From Petroclostridium xylanilyticum (GTDB lineage: Bacteria; Bacillota; Clostridia; SK-Y3): a stretch of DNA of 64,000 bases. This document shows positions 53,129 to 61,921 of the stretch, piece after piece. Location: positions 124,001-188,000 of the forward strand of contig NZ_NPML01000007.1 in assembly GCF_002252565.1 (NCBI RefSeq), in the 5' to 3' direction. The notes under the pieces were generated by a model that saw only the letters and a program-made list of their open reading frames with translations, was not told the origin of the DNA and searched no databases. Each line of letters starts with the position of its first letter. The stretch's first letter is position 1. The position numbers were made by a program, and so were the translations under genes.

Positions 53129-53881
53129 TCAACTTAATTTATAGAATCTTAAATACCATTCTATTATTTTTTGACCATACAGTATTGATATAAATATTCC
53201 TGCTGATAAAAACGGCCCAAAGGGGATTGGGTCTTCTCGCTTTATAATCTTTAATAAAATCAATATAATTCCAATGAAAGAACCAATAATAGAAGCAAAT
53301 ACAAGAGAAAGCAGAATAAGTTTCCACCCCAAAAAAACACCTGCTGCTGCCATCAGCTTGATATCGCCGCCGCCCATGCCGCCATTGGATAAAACGGCAA
53401 GAATTAACAGAGGCAGGCTGGCGGCAAAAAAGCCCAAGATGGCATCCCCATAAGTAATATAAGGGTTAAAATATACATAGACAATTCCGGCTGCCAGCAT
53501 TACGATAACAATGCGGTTAGGAATAATCCTATGGGCATAGTCAATAAATGCAATCACAATGAGTGCAGAAGCCAAAAAAGCCAGTCCGGCAAACTGTACT
53601 GACATGCCATAAATACTATAAATCCACAGGCAGACTGCTCCATTGAGCAGCTCTACCAGTGGATACCTGATTGAAATTTTCTGTTTGCAAAACCGGCATT
53701 TCCCCCTCAATAATATATAACTGATTACAGGAATCAGATCGTACCACCTTATCCGTTTATTACACTCAGGACAGTGGGAAGGGGTGGTCACCACCGTCTG
53801 GCCCAGCGGAATACGGTGGATGCAAACATTGAGGAAACTGCCTATGAGAAAACCTAAAATAAATATTAATAAATTTATCAT
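53129..53881 (-). CDS. pilD: prepilin peptidase / N-methyltransferase PilD
   Basis: A 250-residue polytopic aspartic protease that processes the pilins of this operon. It has the N-terminal GSFLNVCIHRIP, a zinc-binding methyltransferase domain with CPEC and CRFC pairs, and catalytic aspartates in FIDYAHRIIPNR and GGGDIKLM. The ATG at 53881 is preferred over a TTG two codons earlier. No strong ribosome binding site is visible. Confidence 0.94.
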   Translation of the reverse strand: MINLLIFILGFLIGSFLNVCIHRIPLGQTVVTTPSHCPECNKRIRWYDLIPVISYILLRGKCRFCKQKISIRYPLVELLNGAVCLWIYSIYGMSVQFAGLAFLASALIVIAFIDYAHRIIPNRIVIVMLAAGIVYVYFNPYITYGDAILGFFAASLPLLILAVLSNGGMGGGDIKLMAAAGVFLGWKLILLSLVFASIIGSFIGIILILLKIIKREDPIPFGPFLSAGIFISILYGQKIIEWYLRFYKLS

Positions 53882-53988
53882 AAACAATCACATTCTAAAC
53901 AAATAATTAGTTTACTGACATATACATGTTTCAACAATGGAATTATCTCAATAAGTAAGAGCCTACCACAACTTTCTTTATGATATTC

Positions 53989-54450
53989 TTAATCTAATTG
54001 GGTATAAGGATATACTTGAACTACTCCAGTGCCCGTAGCAGTAGCATTATCAGGACCTTTATATATTATTAATGTGTTGTCTTTATAAGAGTAATAAAAT
54101 TTTTTAAAGCCACTTTGTTTAGGAATGGGTAGCGTTTGAATAAAATCAGGTACTAAAGTTTTACTTCCTCCATTACCACCAGCTGTTAAGTTACCATCAT
54201 TATCAACTTCAGATATCTTTGTATCGGTAGTAGCAGCAAGCGTATAACCTTCTGCAATTGCTCTCAAATATGCATTTGCAATTATAGCTCCATTAGCAAT
54301 ATCTGCTTTTTCTCTTGCATCGTTAACGTAATCAACAATATTAGGTGCAGCTACTCCTGCTAATACTCCTAGTATTGCAATAACTACAATCAACTCGATT
54401 AAAGAAAAACCCCTGTTGTTTTTTAATACTTTTTTTACCTTCTTAACCAT
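53989..54450 (-). CDS. pilA: type IV major pilin
   Basis: A 153-residue pilin with the canonical leader and helix NNRGFSLIELIVVIAILG (cleavage after Gly14, Phe+1, Glu+5) and a small globular domain without the cysteine pair of Gram-negative pilins, common in Gram-positive pili. A good AAAGGGG site, a TATAAT (54485-54490) and an AT-rich inverted repeat in the 114-base gap before it suggest separate expression from pilC. Confidence 0.9.
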   Translation of the reverse strand: MVKKVKKVLKNNRGFSLIELIVVIAILGVLAGVAAPNIVDYVNDAREKADIANGAIIANAYLRAIAEGYTLAATTDTKISEVDNDGNLTAGGNGGSKTLVPDFIQTLPIPKQSGFKKFYYSYKDNTLIIYKGPDNATATGTGVVQVYPYTQLD

Positions 54451-54564
54451 TTTATTGATCCCCTTTCTTATTTTTATGTTCTTTATTATAATACCACCAT
54501 ATTTGGCAATATTAACAAAAATTAATCAATTTTTTGTTGATATTGTTGAATAATAAGATGATTT

Positions 54565-55776
54565 TTACATGCTCCCCAATCCTTGGAACATCCCAAACAT
54601 GGGCTGCACCACCGATAATATAATAAACCCGACCACTATGGCCATGATTACTATAATCAACGGTTCCAGCATGGTGGTCATCTGTGTGATGGCCGTCTCC
54701 ACCTCATCATCGTAAAAGTCTGCTGTCTTTGCCAGAATACTCTCTAAAGCTCCTGTATTTTCTCCGATTTTTAACATATGAATCACCATGGGGGGGAATA
54801 TCCCTATTTGTGCAATGGGCTGTGCAAGACTGACCCCTCTGCTGACCTCCTGCTTTGCTTTCTCTAATCCTTTTGCCACTACATCATTATCTACCACCTT
54901 TTCAACGATTTCTAAGGAAGTTAAAAGCGGTAATCCGGAGGCCAGTAAAGTGCTCAATGTCCTGGTAAATCGTGAGGATACCACCTTTTGATTTACCGGC
55001 CCGAAGACGGGCAGCTTTAATTTTATACCGTCAATGATATTTTTGCCGGCAGTTGTGGATGCAAAATACCTGAAAAGAATTGCAAGTCCAATAATGACAC
55101 CAATAATAACATACCAAAACTTTTTAACAAAATTGCTTATTGCCAGCAATGCTTTTGTTGTGGCCGGCAGTTCCATCCCCATACCGGCAAACATTCCTAC
55201 GAAGTTTGGCACTACAAAAGTAATAAGTATGGCAATAACGATGGTTGCTATGATGGCAACAATGATGGGATAGGTCATGGCTCCCTTTACCTTTTGGTTG
55301 ATTTTGTTTTCCTTTTCAAAGTGCACTGCCATTCTTTCCAGGGCAACATCAAGGCTTCCGCTTACTTCTCCTGCTTCCACCATGCTTAACAGGATGGATG
55401 GAAAAACCTTATGTTCTTTCATGGAACTTGAAAGGGTATTGCCTTTTTGTACTGATTCATATATTTTTTCAACGGTGTTTTTTAATTTTTTATTTTCTGT
55501 CTGCTGCCTTAGAATATCCAGACAACCAAGGACTGAAATTCCGGCGTTGATAATGGTGGCAAACTGCCGGCAGAAAACTGCCATATCTTTCAATTTGACC
55601 TTTTCCATAAAGTCAAAGGAAATATCTTTTTGAAGTATACTCTGCTCAGCAACCTGTATGGGATAATATCCTTTTTCCTTTAACATGGAAAATACGGTAG
55701 CCGGATCGTTTGCCTCCAGCGTACCTTTGACATTCATTCCATCTATTGTCTTTGCTTTATACATATAAACCGGCAT
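54565..55776 (-). CDS. pilC: type IV pilus inner-membrane platform protein PilC
   Basis: A 403-residue GspF/PilC protein with two repeated T2SSF domains and three membrane segments. FCRQFATIINAGI and LLSMVEAGEVSGSLD mark the first half; FTRTLSTLLASGLPLLTSL and MLKIGENTGAL mark the second. The ATG at 55776 follows GGTGGCAGGTTG. Confidence 0.94.
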   Translation of the reverse strand: MPVYMYKAKTIDGMNVKGTLEANDPATVFSMLKEKGYYPIQVAEQSILQKDISFDFMEKVKLKDMAVFCRQFATIINAGISVLGCLDILRQQTENKKLKNTVEKIYESVQKGNTLSSSMKEHKVFPSILLSMVEAGEVSGSLDVALERMAVHFEKENKINQKVKGAMTYPIIVAIIATIVIAILITFVVPNFVGMFAGMGMELPATTKALLAISNFVKKFWYVIIGVIIGLAILFRYFASTTAGKNIIDGIKLKLPVFGPVNQKVVSSRFTRTLSTLLASGLPLLTSLEIVEKVVDNDVVAKGLEKAKQEVSRGVSLAQPIAQIGIFPPMVIHMLKIGENTGALESILAKTADFYDDEVETAITQMTTMLEPLIIVIMAIVVGFIILSVVQPMFGMFQGLGSM

Positions 55777-55798
55777 CAACCTGCCACCCCTTTTATTC

Positions 55799-55815
55799 GT
55801 TCACGGTTCACAGTT
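55799..55815. repeat. GTTCACR heptamer tract between pilC and pilT
   Basis: GTTCACG, GTTCACA and GTT in the short gap between the two pilus genes. Confidence 0.7.
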
Positions 55816-55819
55816 TTCC

Positions 55820-56872
55820 CTATAAAAGCAATTTACTTAACATTTCCTGGTCAACGGCGTAAGTCATTGCGTCCTCCCGTGTGATGATACCTTTTCTATA
55901 TAAATCTGCCAGAGCACCGTCCATGGTTTGCATGCCGAACTTCAAGCCTGTTTGGATGCTCGAAGTAATTTGATGCGTTTTTCCTTCCCTAATCAGGTTC
56001 CTGATAGCGGGATTGGCGATCATTACCTCTATCGCAGCCACCCTTCCACTTTTATCTCTACGCGGCAGCAGCTGCTGGGATATAACCGCCTGGAGCACGG
56101 TAGACATTTGTATTCTGATTTGCTGTTGCTGGGAAGGCGGAAATACGTCAATGATTCTGTCTATGGTTTTTGCAGCTCCGACGGTATGCAAGGTGGACAA
56201 CACAAGATGACCGGTTTCCGCCGCAGTAATGGCAATAGAGATGGTTTCCAGGTCTCTCATCTCACCTACAAGTATAACATCGGGGTCCTGCCTTAAAGCA
56301 GCCCTCAATGCATTCGCATAACTCTGGGAATCATGGCCTATTTCCCTCTGGTTTACAATGCTTTTATGATGCCTGTGCAGGTATTCAATTGGATCTTCCA
56401 GCGTAAGAATATGATCTGCCCTCTCGTGGTTGATCAAATTGATTAAAGATGCAAGGGTAGTGGATTTACCGCTGCCGGTCGGGCCGGTAACCAGAATCAA
56501 CCCCCTCGTCTTTTTGGATAATTCAATAACAGAAGAAGGAAGTCCAAGATCTTCAGGGTTGGGTATTTTTGATGCCACCAACCGGATAGCGGCAGCCATA
56601 GTACCTCTCTGCTTGAAAACATTCACCCTGAAGCGTCCAATCCCTGCCAGTGAAAAGGATAGGTCCATTTCACCTTTTTCTTGGAATGCCTTTAATTGAG
56701 ATTCATTAAGTATTTGCCGGATATATCTTTCAGTATCCTCAGGCATCAATTTATGTTCACCTATAGGAATGAGCTTCCCGTGAAGCCTCATAATAGGGGG
56801 AATACCCACGGTTATATGTAAATCCGAAGCACCCTTTTCAACGGTATGTTTTAAAAGTTCATCTATGGTCAT
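55820..56872 (-). CDS. pilT: type IV pilus retraction ATPase PilT
   Basis: A 350-residue hexameric ATPase for pilus retraction: GPTGSGKST Walker A, a LTLEDPIEYLH Asp box, GEMRDLETIS Walker B and the His box GHLVLSTLHT. The C-terminal retraction signature reads AIRNLIREGKTHQI. It lies 24 bases after pilB. Its presence implies dynamic, retractable pili. Confidence 0.95.
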   Translation of the reverse strand: MTIDELLKHTVEKGASDLHITVGIPPIMRLHGKLIPIGEHKLMPEDTERYIRQILNESQLKAFQEKGEMDLSFSLAGIGRFRVNVFKQRGTMAAAIRLVASKIPNPEDLGLPSSVIELSKKTRGLILVTGPTGSGKSTTLASLINLINHERADHILTLEDPIEYLHRHHKSIVNQREIGHDSQSYANALRAALRQDPDVILVGEMRDLETISIAITAAETGHLVLSTLHTVGAAKTIDRIIDVFPPSQQQQIRIQMSTVLQAVISQQLLPRRDKSGRVAAIEVMIANPAIRNLIREGKTHQITSSIQTGLKFGMQTMDGALADLYRKGIITREDAMTYAVDQEMLSKLLL

Positions 56873-56896
56873 GATATTCCTCCATAAGATTATAAT

Positions 56897-58588
56897 CTAC
56901 TCAAGGGAATATGCTACCCTGATTAACTCCTCAATGGTAGTGATGCCTTCCAGCACAAGTCGGCTGCAGCCTGCCTTTAATGTATTCATTCCCTCTTTAA
57001 CAGCCTGTTCCCGGATCTTATCGGCATCGGCCCTTTGGTTAATTAACTGCCTGATATGGTGGGATATTGAGATAATTTCATACACCCCGATTCTGCCCTG
57101 GTAGCCGGAATTATGACAGGCGTTACAACCTTTTCCACGGAATAAAGTAATATTTTCGGCCTCCGGTATATCTAAAATCTCCAATTCACTTTGTAAAGGG
57201 ATATATTTCTCCTTGCATCTGGGACAGATTTTCCTTACCAGCCTCTGTGAAATGATACCAACCAGTGAAGTACTAATTAAAAAAGGTTCTATATTCATAT
57301 CCATTAACCGAGTAATGGTACTGGGCGCATCATTCGTATGCAGCGTGCTTACTACCAAATGCCCGGTAACTGCAGCCCTTACTGCAATTTCGGCTGTTTC
57401 CCTGTCCCTGATTTCCCCAATCATAATAATATCAGGGTCTTGCCTTAAAATAGAACGCAATGCTACCGCAAAATCCAGACCGGCCTTTGGATTTACCTGA
57501 ACCTGGTTTATCCCTTCAATGGTTGCTTCCACCGGGTCTTCAACGGTAATAATATTAAGATTTTCCTTATTTAACTCCCTGATAGCCGTATATAAGGTTG
57601 TAGATTTACCACTACCTGTTGGCCCTGTTATCAAAATCATACCATGGGGGTTCCTCAAAATTTGATTGAATTTTTCCAGGTCACTGGAATAAAGGCCTAA
57701 TTGTTCTTTTGTCTTTAACAGCCCCTGCTTGTCGGCAATTCTTATCACTGTTTTTTCGCCATAAACAGTAGGCAGTATGGAAACTCTAAGGTCATATTCA
57801 TTACCATCCACCACCATGGTAGTCCTGCCGTCTTGAGGCTTTCTTTTTTCTGCAATATTCATTTCGCCGGTAATTTTAATTCTGGTGACAATAGCAGGAA
57901 GAAGCTGGATATCATGCTTCATGATTTCCTGCAATTGCCCGTCTATCCTGTATCGAATACGTATGTGCTTATTCGAAGGTTCTATGTGTATATCACTTGC
58001 TTTTGTCCTCACAGCTTGCTCAATAATGGAGTTGACCAGCTTGACAATAGGGGCACTGTTAACCACATCTTCAATATTGCCGTCTATCTTTTCCACCGGG
58101 GCTGCGATACCGTATTCCCTTTTATATTCTTCTGCAGCCTTCAAGGCTTCCTGCTTTCCATAATAGATATCTATGGCCCGGGAGATATCCGATGAGGTAG
58201 CAATAACCGGTTGTACTTCCATACCTGAAAAAATCCTGACATCGTCAATGGCAAAAATATTTAAAGGGTCACTCATGGCTACAACCAATTTGTTATTATC
58301 TATTTTTATAGGAATAAGTTCATGACGTTTTGCAAGATTCTCACTTATTTTTTTTGTCGCTTCCGGGTCAACGTCATATTTGTCAAGAGAAACATGAGGT
58401 ATGCCTAATTGAAACTCCAAAACCTGAATAATGTGTTCCTGGGTTACGAAGTGCTGGCTTATTAACACCTCACCGAGTTTTTTTCCTGTCTGTTTCTGAA
58501 TAGAAAGGGCCTCCTTCAGTTGTTCAGCAGTAATCATCCCTGCTTCTACCAGCAGGTCTCCCAGCCTCTTTCTTTTTTCTCTAAACAT
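56897..58588 (-). CDS. pilB: type IV pilus extension ATPase PilB
   Basis: A 563-residue GspE-family ATPase that polymerises pilin. The N-terminal MshEN-type domain (RLGDLLVEAG..., KLGEVLISQH..., about 7-60) resembles known c-di-GMP-binding modules. The motor has GPTGSGKST, VEDPVE, GEIRDRETAE and GHLVVSTLHTND, and a zinc site with CPRCKEKY and CNACHNSG. First gene of the pilus operon. Confidence 0.95.
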   Translation of the reverse strand: MFREKRKRLGDLLVEAGMITAEQLKEALSIQKQTGKKLGEVLISQHFVTQEHIIQVLEFQLGIPHVSLDKYDVDPEATKKISENLAKRHELIPIKIDNNKLVVAMSDPLNIFAIDDVRIFSGMEVQPVIATSSDISRAIDIYYGKQEALKAAEEYKREYGIAAPVEKIDGNIEDVVNSAPIVKLVNSIIEQAVRTKASDIHIEPSNKHIRIRYRIDGQLQEIMKHDIQLLPAIVTRIKITGEMNIAEKRKPQDGRTTMVVDGNEYDLRVSILPTVYGEKTVIRIADKQGLLKTKEQLGLYSSDLEKFNQILRNPHGMILITGPTGSGKSTTLYTAIRELNKENLNIITVEDPVEATIEGINQVQVNPKAGLDFAVALRSILRQDPDIIMIGEIRDRETAEIAVRAAVTGHLVVSTLHTNDAPSTITRLMDMNIEPFLISTSLVGIISQRLVRKICPRCKEKYIPLQSELEILDIPEAENITLFRGKGCNACHNSGYQGRIGVYEIISISHHIRQLINQRADADKIREQAVKEGMNTLKAGCSRLVLEGITTIEELIRVAYSLE

Positions 58589-58724
58589 TGATTTCCCCCA
58601 CCAGTTTATTTTGTAGATAGACTTTATATCTTAAATTTACCACATCAGTAATAATATTTCAACTGACAAATGTGTATTTTGTAAAAAAACGCAGGACTTA
58701 AGAACTATAAAACGACAAAAATAT

Positions 58725-58740
58725 TAGGACTATAGTCCTA
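58725..58740. promoter_or_regulatory. 16-bp perfect palindrome upstream of the pilus operon
   Basis: TAGGACTATAGTCCTA, fully symmetric, in the 198-base gap between aroE and pilB. A related half-site CAGGACTTAAG lies 30 bases away at about 58692. It is a protein-binding site candidate; no regulator is implied by neighbours. Confidence 0.4.
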
Positions 58741-58786
58741 CGACCCACGCAATTAAATATATTCTATATAATATCAAAAATTCCTT

Positions 58787-59650
58787 CTAGTTTATGCATA
58801 ATTCATGTAAAATTTTTATTAAATCTCCGCTAACTTTTACACCTGTCCAAATTTCAAAGGCACTGACTGCCTGAAAAATCAGCATTCCCCATCCATTGAC
58901 AGTTTTACAGCCTGCTTCTTCTGCCTTTGACAGAAAAACTGTTTTTTCGGGATTATAGATCAAATCACATGCTACAGTGCCGGGATTAAGAAAACTTAAA
59001 TCCTCTACCGGGCAGGCATTTGTGTCAGGGTACATGCCGATAGGAGTTGTATTAATAAGAATGTCACAGGATTCCGCATAGCAGATCAGGTTATGGTTGG
59101 TAAACAAATCACTTTGAGAAATATTATGAATATTGTTATTGATCATGCTGCTTATATCCTGGGCCTTTTCCAGGGTCCTGTTTAAAATGATAATGCTTCT
59201 GGCTCCCTCCATGGCAAGTTTAACCGCAATACCTCTCGCCGAACCTCCTGCACCTATCATCACAATGTTTTTATCTTTTATATATACCCCCTGGCTTTTA
59301 AGAGATTTTACAAACCCGTCTCCGTCGGTATTATATCCATACAGCCTGCCATCAATATTTTTTACTGTATTAACAGCTCCCATTAATAAGGCCTCTTTTG
59401 ATACTTCATCCAGATATCTGATAATATTTTTCTTATGGGGAATGGTAACATTAAAACCTGTGATTCCTACAGCCTTAAAGCCTTTTACTGCGTCTTGAAG
59501 ATGGTCAGGTGCAACCCTGAAGGGAACATAAACATAATTAAGGTCTAAATGCTTGCAAAGAGTATTATGAATACGAGGTGACAGGCTGTGCTCTATAGGA
59601 TCCCCTATGACACCTAGAATTTTTGTATGCCCATTGATCTGAACTTCCAT
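58787..59650 (-). CDS. aroE: shikimate dehydrogenase
   Basis: A 287-residue NADP enzyme: GDPIEHSLSPRIHN for shikimate, the catalytic lysine in FNVTIPHKKN, YNTDGDGF, the dinucleotide loop MIGAGGSARG and a NRTLEKA motif that favours NADPH. The ATG at 59650 follows AAGGGTGG. Other shikimate genes (aroK, aroQ) lie 19-21 kb away in the window. Confidence 0.95.
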   Translation of the reverse strand: MEVQINGHTKILGVIGDPIEHSLSPRIHNTLCKHLDLNYVYVPFRVAPDHLQDAVKGFKAVGITGFNVTIPHKKNIIRYLDEVSKEALLMGAVNTVKNIDGRLYGYNTDGDGFVKSLKSQGVYIKDKNIVMIGAGGSARGIAVKLAMEGARSIIILNRTLEKAQDISSMINNNIHNISQSDLFTNHNLICYAESCDILINTTPIGMYPDTNACPVEDLSFLNPGTVACDLIYNPEKTVFLSKAEEAGCKTVNGWGMLIFQAVSAFEIWTGVKVSGDLIKILHELCIN

Positions 59651-59696
59651 TAAAACCACCCTTTATAAATTGATAATTATACCTCTATCTATGTCT

Positions 59697-60215
59697 TTAC
59701 CGTTTCTCCAACTTTCTCTCTAACTTCTTCTCATAATTCTTCATTACCATTTTTTCAAAAAACCTTTTAAACTTGATAAGCGGAAATTCTTTTTGGCTGA
59801 TGGGAGTTACCAGTATTGTAAACATGTTTAAGCGATTGCCGCCCAATACATCGGTGAAAATCTGATCACCGATGACAGCCGTTTCTTCCGGTTTTGTCTT
59901 AAGGTATTCTAATGCTTTCAAGAAAGGCGCTCTGCGGGGTTTGTTTGCACGATGTATGGCATAGAGCTTTAGATTTTCATTAAATTTGACCACTCTATCT
60001 TCGGTATTGTTGGAAACAAGACAGATTTTAATTCCCTGGCTTTTTAAATATCCAATCCACCGCATTGATTTTTCATCTGCTTCTTTGATATCCCATGCAA
60101 CCAATGTATTATCTATATCAATAATAAGTCCCTTTATATTATTTTTTTGCAATGTTTTTAAGTCAATATCTTCTATACCGTCTACCACTAAACTCGGAAA
60201 AAGAATTTCTAACAT
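59697..60215 (-). CDS. yqeG: YqeG-family HAD-IIIA phosphatase
   Basis: A 172-residue HAD phosphatase of the YqeG type: nucleophile motif IIDIDNTLVAWD, motif II LVSNNTEDRV, and the GDQIFTDVLGGN acid motif, with a basic C-terminal tail. In Firmicutes yqeG often precedes aroE, as here. The physiological substrate is not settled; mitochondrial relatives dephosphorylate phosphatidylglycerophosphate. Confidence 0.93.
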   Translation of the reverse strand: MLEILFPSLVVDGIEDIDLKTLQKNNIKGLIIDIDNTLVAWDIKEADEKSMRWIGYLKSQGIKICLVSNNTEDRVVKFNENLKLYAIHRANKPRRAPFLKALEYLKTKPEETAVIGDQIFTDVLGGNRLNMFTILVTPISQKEFPLIKFKRFFEKMVMKNYEKKLERKLEKR

Positions 60216-60458
60216 AAGTCACCTCCAATGTCTAATTTATCCTTGTTGTGCTAGTTCATTTCAAAATTAATTTATTTTATGTTATGCTTTTCTGGGAAAG
60301 CTTATACTTTCATAAATGTATTCTAAGCTATTACACTTATTTTTTCAACATTTTATTAGCCTTTATTAATTTTTGTACTTATTATTATTTTCTATTCCTC
60401 ACCCCCTGCTATTAAAAAAGTGCGCATCTGTCGCCTTTTACTAAAATATACTAATAAT

Positions 60459-60507
60459 ATCGATAACTTAATATTAGAGTTAAAAATAAATTAATGTAGT
60501 TATCGAT
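60459..60507. repeat. outer inverted repeat ATCGATAACT / AGTTATCGAT
   Basis: Perfect 10-bp arms at 60459-60468 and 60498-60507, 29 bases apart, upstream of the LysM gene and directly left of a second inverted repeat. Confidence 0.6.
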
Positions 60508-60510
60508 GAA

Positions 60511-60563
60511 ATTGACCAACTTTAAACTCACAATATTTAATTTTAAAGTTGGTCAATTATAAT
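60511..60563 (+). promoter_or_regulatory. inverted repeat overlapping the LysM hydrolase promoter
   Basis: Perfect 16-bp arms ATTGACCAACTTTAAA (60511-60526) and TTTAAAGTTGGTCAAT (60542-60557) with a 15-base loop. TATAAT (60558-60563) follows at once, and the ATG is 30 bases further on. It could be an operator or an RNA hairpin. A sigma-E-like AATATT box within the loop is suggestive only. Confidence 0.5.
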
Positions 60564-60592
60564 ACATTATTTTTTATAGATGAGGTGGAAGA

Positions 60593-61879
60593 ATGGTTAT
60601 TCATGCGGTAAAACCCGGAGATAATTTATGGAATATTTCCAGGCAGTACGGTGTCCCTTTGGAACGTATTATCCGGGCGAATGAAATAGATAATCCTGCA
60701 CTTATAATTCCCGGACAAAGCCTTGTAATACCTGCTGCCACATTAATACACATCATACGTCCCGGAGATAGTTTATGGCTAATTGCACAACAGTACGGTA
60801 CTACTGTAAGTGCGATTGTGGAGGCAAATAATATTCAAAATCCCGCACTTATTTATCCGGGACAATGTTTGATGATTCCGGCCGAATCTGACCGGCTGGA
60901 CACAATTGAGGTAAATGCTTATATCGAACCAAGCGGAAGGGAGGATGAAGCTCAAATTGTACGTCAAATAGCATCTTATCTCACTTACATCAGCATATTC
61001 AGTTACCGGGTTAGAACCGACGGCACTCTCATACCGGTAAATGATACAGAAATTATTAATACCGCCCGTCAAAATAATGTTGCTCCCTTAATGGTCATTA
61101 CCAATTTTGCCGGAGGAACATTCAGTTCAGAATTAGTCCATGCTTTACTTGCAAATGAAAACATCCAAAGTGCCCTTATCAGTAATGTAGTCCGAATTTT
61201 AAAAAGCAAAAGGTATTCCGGAGTTAATGTAGATTTTGAAAGAGTTTTTCCTGATGACCGTGAACTTTATAACCAATTTTTAAGAAAATTTAAAACCCGT
61301 TTGAATAATGAAGGTTTTATTTTTACTACTGCTCTTGCTCCAAAATATTCCGCCGAGGTTACAGGCCCCTGGTATACCGCCCATGATTATCCTGCTCATG
61401 GAAGCATTGTGGATTTTACCGTACTGATGACCTATGAATGGGGCTGGTCAGGAGGCCCTCCTATGCCTGTAGCTCCGCTGAACCAGGTAAAAAGAGTGCT
61501 TGATTATGCCTTATCAGTTATACCGGCAAACAAAATCATGATGGGCATCCCCCTATATGGCTATGACTGGACACTGCCCTATGTCCGCGGCGGGCCATAT
61601 GCAGTAACGCTCAGTCCTAAAGCGGCCGTTGGGCTGGCACAGAAGTACAGGACCGCAATACAGTATGATAATGTTTCACAGTCGCCTTATTATACTTACT
61701 TTGATACGGCAGGTAAGGAACATATTGTGTGGTTTGAAGATGCGCGGAGTGTAAAAGCTAAATATGAGCTTGTAAGCCGTCTGGGAGTACGGGGAGTAAG
61801 CTATTGGGTACTTGGCAGGCCGTTTCCCCAGAATTGGATTGTTTTGGAGGATTTATTTAAAATTAAGAAGGTAGTATAG
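60593..61879 (+). CDS. LysM-containing GH18 family spore peptidoglycan hydrolase (YaaH/SleL-like)
   Basis: The only clear plus-strand gene. Its 428 residues comprise two LysM domains (about 2-47 and 52-96), each with PGD(N/S)LW...IP, and a glycoside hydrolase 18 domain with catalytic GVNVDFERV (Asp214, Glu216) and the TYEWGWSGGPPMP and YWVLGRP strands. No signal peptide, as in spore-coat YaaH/YdhD proteins that cleave cortex muropeptides during germination. It starts behind GAGGTGG and ends in a strong terminator. Confidence 0.93.
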   Translation: MVIHAVKPGDNLWNISRQYGVPLERIIRANEIDNPALIIPGQSLVIPAATLIHIIRPGDSLWLIAQQYGTTVSAIVEANNIQNPALIYPGQCLMIPAESDRLDTIEVNAYIEPSGREDEAQIVRQIASYLTYISIFSYRVRTDGTLIPVNDTEIINTARQNNVAPLMVITNFAGGTFSSELVHALLANENIQSALISNVVRILKSKRYSGVNVDFERVFPDDRELYNQFLRKFKTRLNNEGFIFTTALAPKYSAEVTGPWYTAHDYPAHGSIVDFTVLMTYEWGWSGGPPMPVAPLNQVKRVLDYALSVIPANKIMMGIPLYGYDWTLPYVRGGPYAVTLSPKAAVGLAQKYRTAIQYDNVSQSPYYTYFDTAGKEHIVWFEDARSVKAKYELVSRLGVRGVSYWVLGRPFPQNWIVLEDLFKIKKVV

Positions 61880-61921
61880 CATAAAAAATGAGTAGGTGAT
61901 AAAACCTACTCATTTTTTATG
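61880..61921. terminator. bidirectional terminator between the LysM gene and yqeY
   Basis: An 18-bp perfect stem (CATAAAAAATGAGTAGGT and its complement) with a 6-base loop and A/T runs on both sides. It serves the convergent genes and overlaps the yqeY stop codon. Confidence 0.9.

Larger units (their letters stand above)
60216..60592. other. divergent intergenic region between yqeG and the LysM hydrolase gene
   Basis: No gene is seen in these 377 AT-rich bases. They hold the yqeG leader (with a short repeat TGAACTAGCACAAC on the minus strand near 60250), two nested inverted repeats and the plus-strand promoter of the LysM gene. Confidence 0.75.

Noticed and set aside
54500-54545. AT-rich inverted repeat between pilC and pilA as a terminator
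   Set aside because: The stem is almost only A-T pairs with mismatches and has no U tract; too weak to call, mentioned under pilA only.
58589-58786. Possible c-di-GMP riboswitch upstream of the pilus operon
   Set aside because: None of the conserved GEMM core or tetraloop-receptor sequences could be found in the 198 bases.
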